From GCA-2733415 sp965178635 (lineage in GTDB: Bacteria; Bacteroidota; Bacteroidia; Flavobacteriales; Flavobacteriaceae), in NCBI GenBank assembly GCA_965178635.1, contig CBCXVT010000005.1, positions 41,696 to 105,695 of the forward strand: a stretch of 64,000 bases of DNA. The letters run 5' to 3'. The notes under the pieces are model-generated. The model saw only the letters and a program-made list of their open reading frames with translations. It searched no databases and was not told where the DNA came from. Positions 60,335-64,000 of this stretch are shown piece after piece; the stretch's first letter is position 1, and each line of letters begins with the position of its first letter. The position numbers and the translations under genes were made by a program.

Positions 60335-62934
60335 TAGAAAGATATATTTTAGTTTAGTATGTATTTTTTTAGCAATTGCTACTCAAGTAAATGCGCAGAA
60401 CGGAAATTATGCAGCTGGAACAAAATATGTAATTGAAGATATTATTGTTTCGGGAAATGCGAGTTTTAATAAACAAACTATCATTACTTTTTCTGGGCTT
60501 AGAAAAGGTCAAGAGATATTAATTCCTGGAGAGAAAACAAGTAATGCAATTAAAAAATTATGGTCTTCTAACCTATTTAGCGATGTAAATATGTTTGTTT
60601 CCAAAGTAGAAGGAAACGCTATTTATTTAGAGATTGAGGTGCAAGAATTGGCTAGCTTAAACGAAGTAAGTGTTGTTGGAGTTAAAAAATCTAAACGAGA
60701 GGAAGTTATAAAAGAGAATAAATTAACAAAAGGTGTTAAGGTAACTGAAAACTTACTAACAACAACTAAAAACTATCTAGAAACCAAATACGCTAAAGAC
60801 GGTTACATAAATAGTAAAGTTCATTTAAATCCTATTTCAAAAAAGGATTCTACAGGTAAAGAGACAATTAATTTAGTTGTTAATATAGATAGAGGTAAAA
60901 AAGTTAAAGTAAGTAGTATAGATTTTACCGGTAATGAAAGTTTTAAGGCAAGTAAATTGCGTGGTAAAATGAAAAACACTAAAGAGCGTGGACTTAAAAA
61001 TCCATTAAAAGCATTCAAACGCTCTAAGTTTATAAAGGAAAACTACGAAGAAGATTTACAAGCAATAACCGACGCGTATAAAGAAGAAGGGTATAGAGAT
61101 GTTGATGTAAAGGGGGGCGATCCTATTGCAGATAAAGATAAAACTGTGTCTTTAAAAATTGATATTAAAGAAGGTAAAAAATATTACATAGGAAACGTTG
61201 ATTTTGTAGGGAACACAATTTATACAGATAAATACTTACAACAAAAACTAGGACTTTTTAAAGGAGATGTGTATAATGGAGTGCTTTTAGATAAGCAAAT
61301 TGCAGATACTTCAAATCCAGATGCAGATGATATTACAAATTTATATCAAAACAATGGGTATATGTTTTCAAATGTAGTCCCTGTTGAAGTTGGTGTAAGG
61401 AATGATACTATTGATTTTGAAATCAGAATTTCAGAAGGTAAGTTAACTCATTTTAAGAATATTACAGTTACTGGAAATGATAAAACTAATGATCATGTTG
61501 TGTATCGTGAGTTAAGAACAAAACCTGGTCAAATATACAGTAAGCAAAAAATAATAAGAAGTTTACGTGAGTTAGGGCAAATGGGGTTCTTTGACGCTGA
61601 ACAATTGGTGCCACATATTAAAAACCCTGATCCTAATGAAGGTACAGTTGATGTTGAATATTCTGTTGTAGAAAAAGGGTCTAGTCAAGTTGAGCTTCAA
61701 GGTGGTTTTGGAGGAGGAGGTTTTGTAGGAACTCTTGGGTTGTCATTTAATAATTTCTCATTAAAAAATATTTTTAATAAAGATGCTTATCACCCATTAC
61801 CAATGGGGGACGGTCAAAGGTTGTCTTTAAGAGCTCAAGCAAGTCAAGCGTACCAAACCTACAGTTTTTCTTTTATGGAGCCGTGGCTTGGTGGTAAAAA
61901 ACCACAGCAGTTTTCTGTGTCTTTATCTCAGTCTATAAACTATCAGTATGACTTTAGAGCTAGACGAGTTGATAAAGATCAACGCTTCTTAATTTCGGCT
62001 ATTTCAGTTGGTCTTGCTAAACGTTTAAAAGTGCCAGATGATTATTTTACACTGAGTAATTCTATTTCTTTTCAACATTATAATTTAAAAAACTACAACG
62101 TAGGAATTTTTCAAAATATAAGTAATGGGTTTTCTAATAATTTAGCTTTTAACGTAGCTTTATCCAGAGATAGTAAAGCGATTAATCCAATATACCCTGA
62201 ACGTGGTTCGAGATTTGAATTAGCTGCTAAATTTACAATCCCATATTCATTAATAAACGGTGTTGATTACGGAGATTTAGGGAATCAGGAAGCATACAAA
62301 CTAAAAAATAGCCACGGTAATTATGTTGATGAAAACAATAATGTGGTAGCTAATTATCAAGACGCAACTGCAGATCTTAGTAAAGTAGATCAAGAACGTT
62401 ATAAATGGTTAGAATTTTATAAAATTAAGTTTGAGGGTGATTGGTATACAAGTTTGTATAAGCGTTTAGTATTACCGTTCTAATGTGAATTTTGGTTACC
62501 TTGGAGCCTATAATAGTGATAGAGGTATTGTACCGTTTGAACGTTTCTATTTAGGAGGAGATGGATTAGGTTCTTATAGTTTAGATAGTAGAGAGTCAAT
62601 TCGTTTAAGAGGATATCCAAATCAATCATTGTCAAGTAATAATGGTGGGGTGGTTTACAATAAGTTCTCTTTAGAGTTACGTCATCCAATCGCAATGAAA
62701 TCAGCTGCTGCAAGTATTTATGCTTTAGCATTTGCTGAGGCTGGTAACTCATTTGATAGCTATTCTGATTATGATCCGTTCAACATGTATCGTTCTGCTG
62801 GGATAGGAATGCGTATATTTATGCCTGCATTTGGGTTGTTAGGAATTGATTTTGCTCACGGATTTGATAGTTTGCCAGGAGAATCTGGTAATCATGGATG
62901 GGAAACACATTTTATTTTGGGTAGAGATTTTTAA
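60321..62934 (+). pseudogene. bamA: BamA outer-membrane protein assembly factor, frameshifted as read
   Basis: Central channel of the BAM complex that inserts barrel proteins into the outer membrane. After a signal peptide (NNFSRKIYFSLVCIFLAIAT..., ending NAQ) there are five POTRA domains (about residues 30-430) and the 16-strand barrel. A frame break at the CC pair 62475-62476 ends the first frame after KRLVLPF; with one C the reading is KRLVLRSNVNFGYLGAYNSD and goes on to 62934, including the loop-6 motif IRLRGYPNQ and the C-terminal ILGRDF. Total about 870 residues. The start is GTG 60321 or TTG 60309; both overlap uppS. As bamA is essential, sequencing error is likely. Confidence 0.9.
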
Positions 62935-62969
62935 TTTTGGCACGATATTTTCAATAAACACCATAAGTT

Positions 62970-63785
62970 ATGAAAAAAAGGATCTTTTTAGCGGTTGTAT
63001 TAATGCTTGCAGCATTTAGTAGTAATGCACAACGAAGTAATATTAGAATAGGGTATATTGATACAGAATATATTCTTGAAAATATACCTGAGTACAACGA
63101 AGCATTAAGTCAGTTAGATGCTAAAGTGCAAAAATGGAAAGGTGAAATTGATTTAAAACTTCGTGATATAGATAAGAAAAAATTAGATTTAAGAAATGAA
63201 CGTGTTTTATTAACGAAAGAGTTAATTGAAGAAAAAGAAGAAGATATAAAAGCTGAAGAATCGGAGATTTTAGATTACCAACAAAAACGATTTGGTCCTA
63301 ATGGTGATTTAATTATTCAAAAACAAAAATTAATCGAACCAATACAAGACCAGGTTTTAACAGCAGTACAAGAATTAGCAAAAGCTAAGAAGTATGATTT
63401 CATTTTTGATAAGTCCGCTGATGTTGTTATGATGTACTCTAATAAGCGTTATGATTTGAGTGACTTCATTGTTAGAACAATAACACGTACAGCAAAGCGT
63501 CAACAGGCTAAAAATAAAAAGGCAAAAAAAGATGCAGAAACAGAAAAGGTGGTTCCTGTAATTAATGAAGAGTTAGAGGCAAAGCAAAAAGCACAAGCGG
63601 ACAATAAAGCTAAACGAGTTCAATTGCTAGAAGAAAGAAAGAAAAAAGCTTTGGAAGCTCGTGAAGCAAAGAAAAAAGCATTTGAAGAAAAACGAAGAAA
63701 AATGCTTGAAGCTCGTGAAGCTAAAAAGAATAAAAATAGTGGTCCTCCATCGCCACCAACAGAAGATGTAGAAGAAGAAAAATAA
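62970..63785 (+). CDS. OmpH/Skp-family periplasmic chaperone with charged C-terminal extension
   Basis: A 271-residue protein with signal peptide (about 1-20, SSNAQR), an OmpH domain (about 22-175: NIRIGYIDTEYILENIPEYNEALSQLDAKVQKW) that in known Skp carries unfolded outer-membrane proteins to BamA, and an additional C-terminal region of about 95 residues rich in K, E and A, with LEAREAKKK repeated and a proline-rich tip (GPPSPPTEDVEEEK). The extension is not in canonical Skp. 35 bp after bamA; a second ompH follows after 23 bp. Confidence 0.9.
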   Translation: MKKRIFLAVVLMLAAFSSNAQRSNIRIGYIDTEYILENIPEYNEALSQLDAKVQKWKGEIDLKLRDIDKKKLDLRNERVLLTKELIEEKEEDIKAEESEILDYQQKRFGPNGDLIIQKQKLIEPIQDQVLTAVQELAKAKKYDFIFDKSADVVMMYSNKRYDLSDFIVRTITRTAKRQQAKNKKAKKDAETEKVVPVINEELEAKQKAQADNKAKRVQLLEERKKKALEAREAKKKAFEEKRRKMLEAREAKKNKNSGPPSPPTEDVEEEK

Positions 63786-63808
63786 ATTAACACTTAATAA
63801 ATTATAAA

Positions 63809-64000
63809 ATGAAACAAATTAAAACTCTATTAGTTGCAGCAATATTATTTTTAGGAGCAACAAGTTTAACGTCAGCACAAAGTAAAGTAGCACATATTGA
63901 TACTCAAGAATTGATAGCTGCGATGCCAGAAATGAAGTCGGCACAAAATCAATTACAAAAGTTACAAAAAACGTATGAAGCTGATATTCAAACGATGGCT
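63809..64000 (+). CDS. Second OmpH/Skp-family chaperone, 3' end outside window
   Basis: 64 codons are present. Signal peptide MKQIKTLLVAAILFLGATSL...SAQ, then SKVAHIDTQELIAAMPEMKSAQNQLQKLQKTYEADIQ, the start of an OmpH domain. It is a paralogue of the preceding gene and in the same unit. The window cuts it; length and C-terminal form are unknown. Confidence 0.92.
   Translation, partial: MKQIKTLLVAAILFLGATSLTSAQSKVAHIDTQELIAAMPEMKSAQNQLQKLQKTYEADIQTMA

Overview
The window is AT-rich chromosomal core DNA from a member of the Bacteroidota, most likely the family Flavobacteriaceae. Evidence: a type IX secretion C-terminal sorting domain; an ECF sigma / FecR / STN-type TonB receptor module; DUF4271, DUF4286, DUF4296, DUF3127, DUF4301 and DUF6089 family proteins that are typical of this phylum; promoters with a TAnnTTTG -7 box and, where visible, a TTTG/TTG -33 box; and almost no Shine-Dalgarno sequences. 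I cannot assign a genus. I see no CRISPR array, prophage, insertion sequence, integrase or biosynthetic gene cluster.

Layout. 1-4.1 kb: 3' part of dnaE, trxA, a DUF58 protein. 4.1-4.8 kb: a perfect-looking tandem duplication (316-bp unit, 355-bp period, one mismatch) carrying tRNA-Asp with its promoter, terminator and a multi-hairpin tail. 4.8-8.8 kb (minus): TonB receptor, FecR anti-sigma factor and ECF sigma factor. 9.0-13.8 kb (minus): a probable five-gene operon TPR protein - DUF4286 - membrane protein - rsmA - mgtE. 13.8-15.8 kb: a type IX cargo protein. 16.0-18.8 kb: a response regulator / histidine kinase pair and a convergent glycosyltransferase, all three frameshifted. 18.85-22.0 kb: trmB, LysE-type exporter, alkyltransferase-like protein, Mrp ATPase, NifU domain. 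22.0-28.0 kb: aspartic protease, TatD, acyltransferase, asparaginase, then exbB - membrane protein - exbD - exbD (energy transduction for TonB receptors). 28.0-38.6 kb: mixed housekeeping (aat, AtoE transporter, DUF3127, flavin reductase, HIT, greA, arfB, DUF4301, PcrB, phosphopantetheinyl transferase). 38.7-45.7 kb: ahcY, an SLC13 transporter, hemD-DUF4271, a Dpm1-like glycosyltransferase, dihydroorotase and a DUF4296 lipoprotein. 45.9-57.2 kb: OmpA-family protein, a 53-residue lipoprotein, murI, clpX-clpP, trigger factor, holin-family membrane protein, SGNH lipoprotein with a FadL channel, alpha/beta hydrolase and pdxJ. 57.2-64.0 kb (plus): CBS protein, nadK, DUF6089 barrel, uppS, bamA, two OmpH/Skp chaperones (the second cut by the window end), a cell-envelope assembly cluster.

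The most important technical observation is that five genes (response regulator, histidine kinase, glycosyltransferase, DUF4301, bamA) each carry one extra base in a short homopolymer; removing that base restores a full-length family member every time. Since bamA is essential in bacteria with an outer membrane, sequencing or assembly error is the simplest explanation.

The most interesting biological candidate is the tail downstream of each tRNA-Asp terminator: three successive hairpins ending in a T-tract, duplicated with the tRNA, that may be a small structured RNA. Otherwise this is mainly ordinary core genome, and I do not see a convincing new defence or metabolic system.
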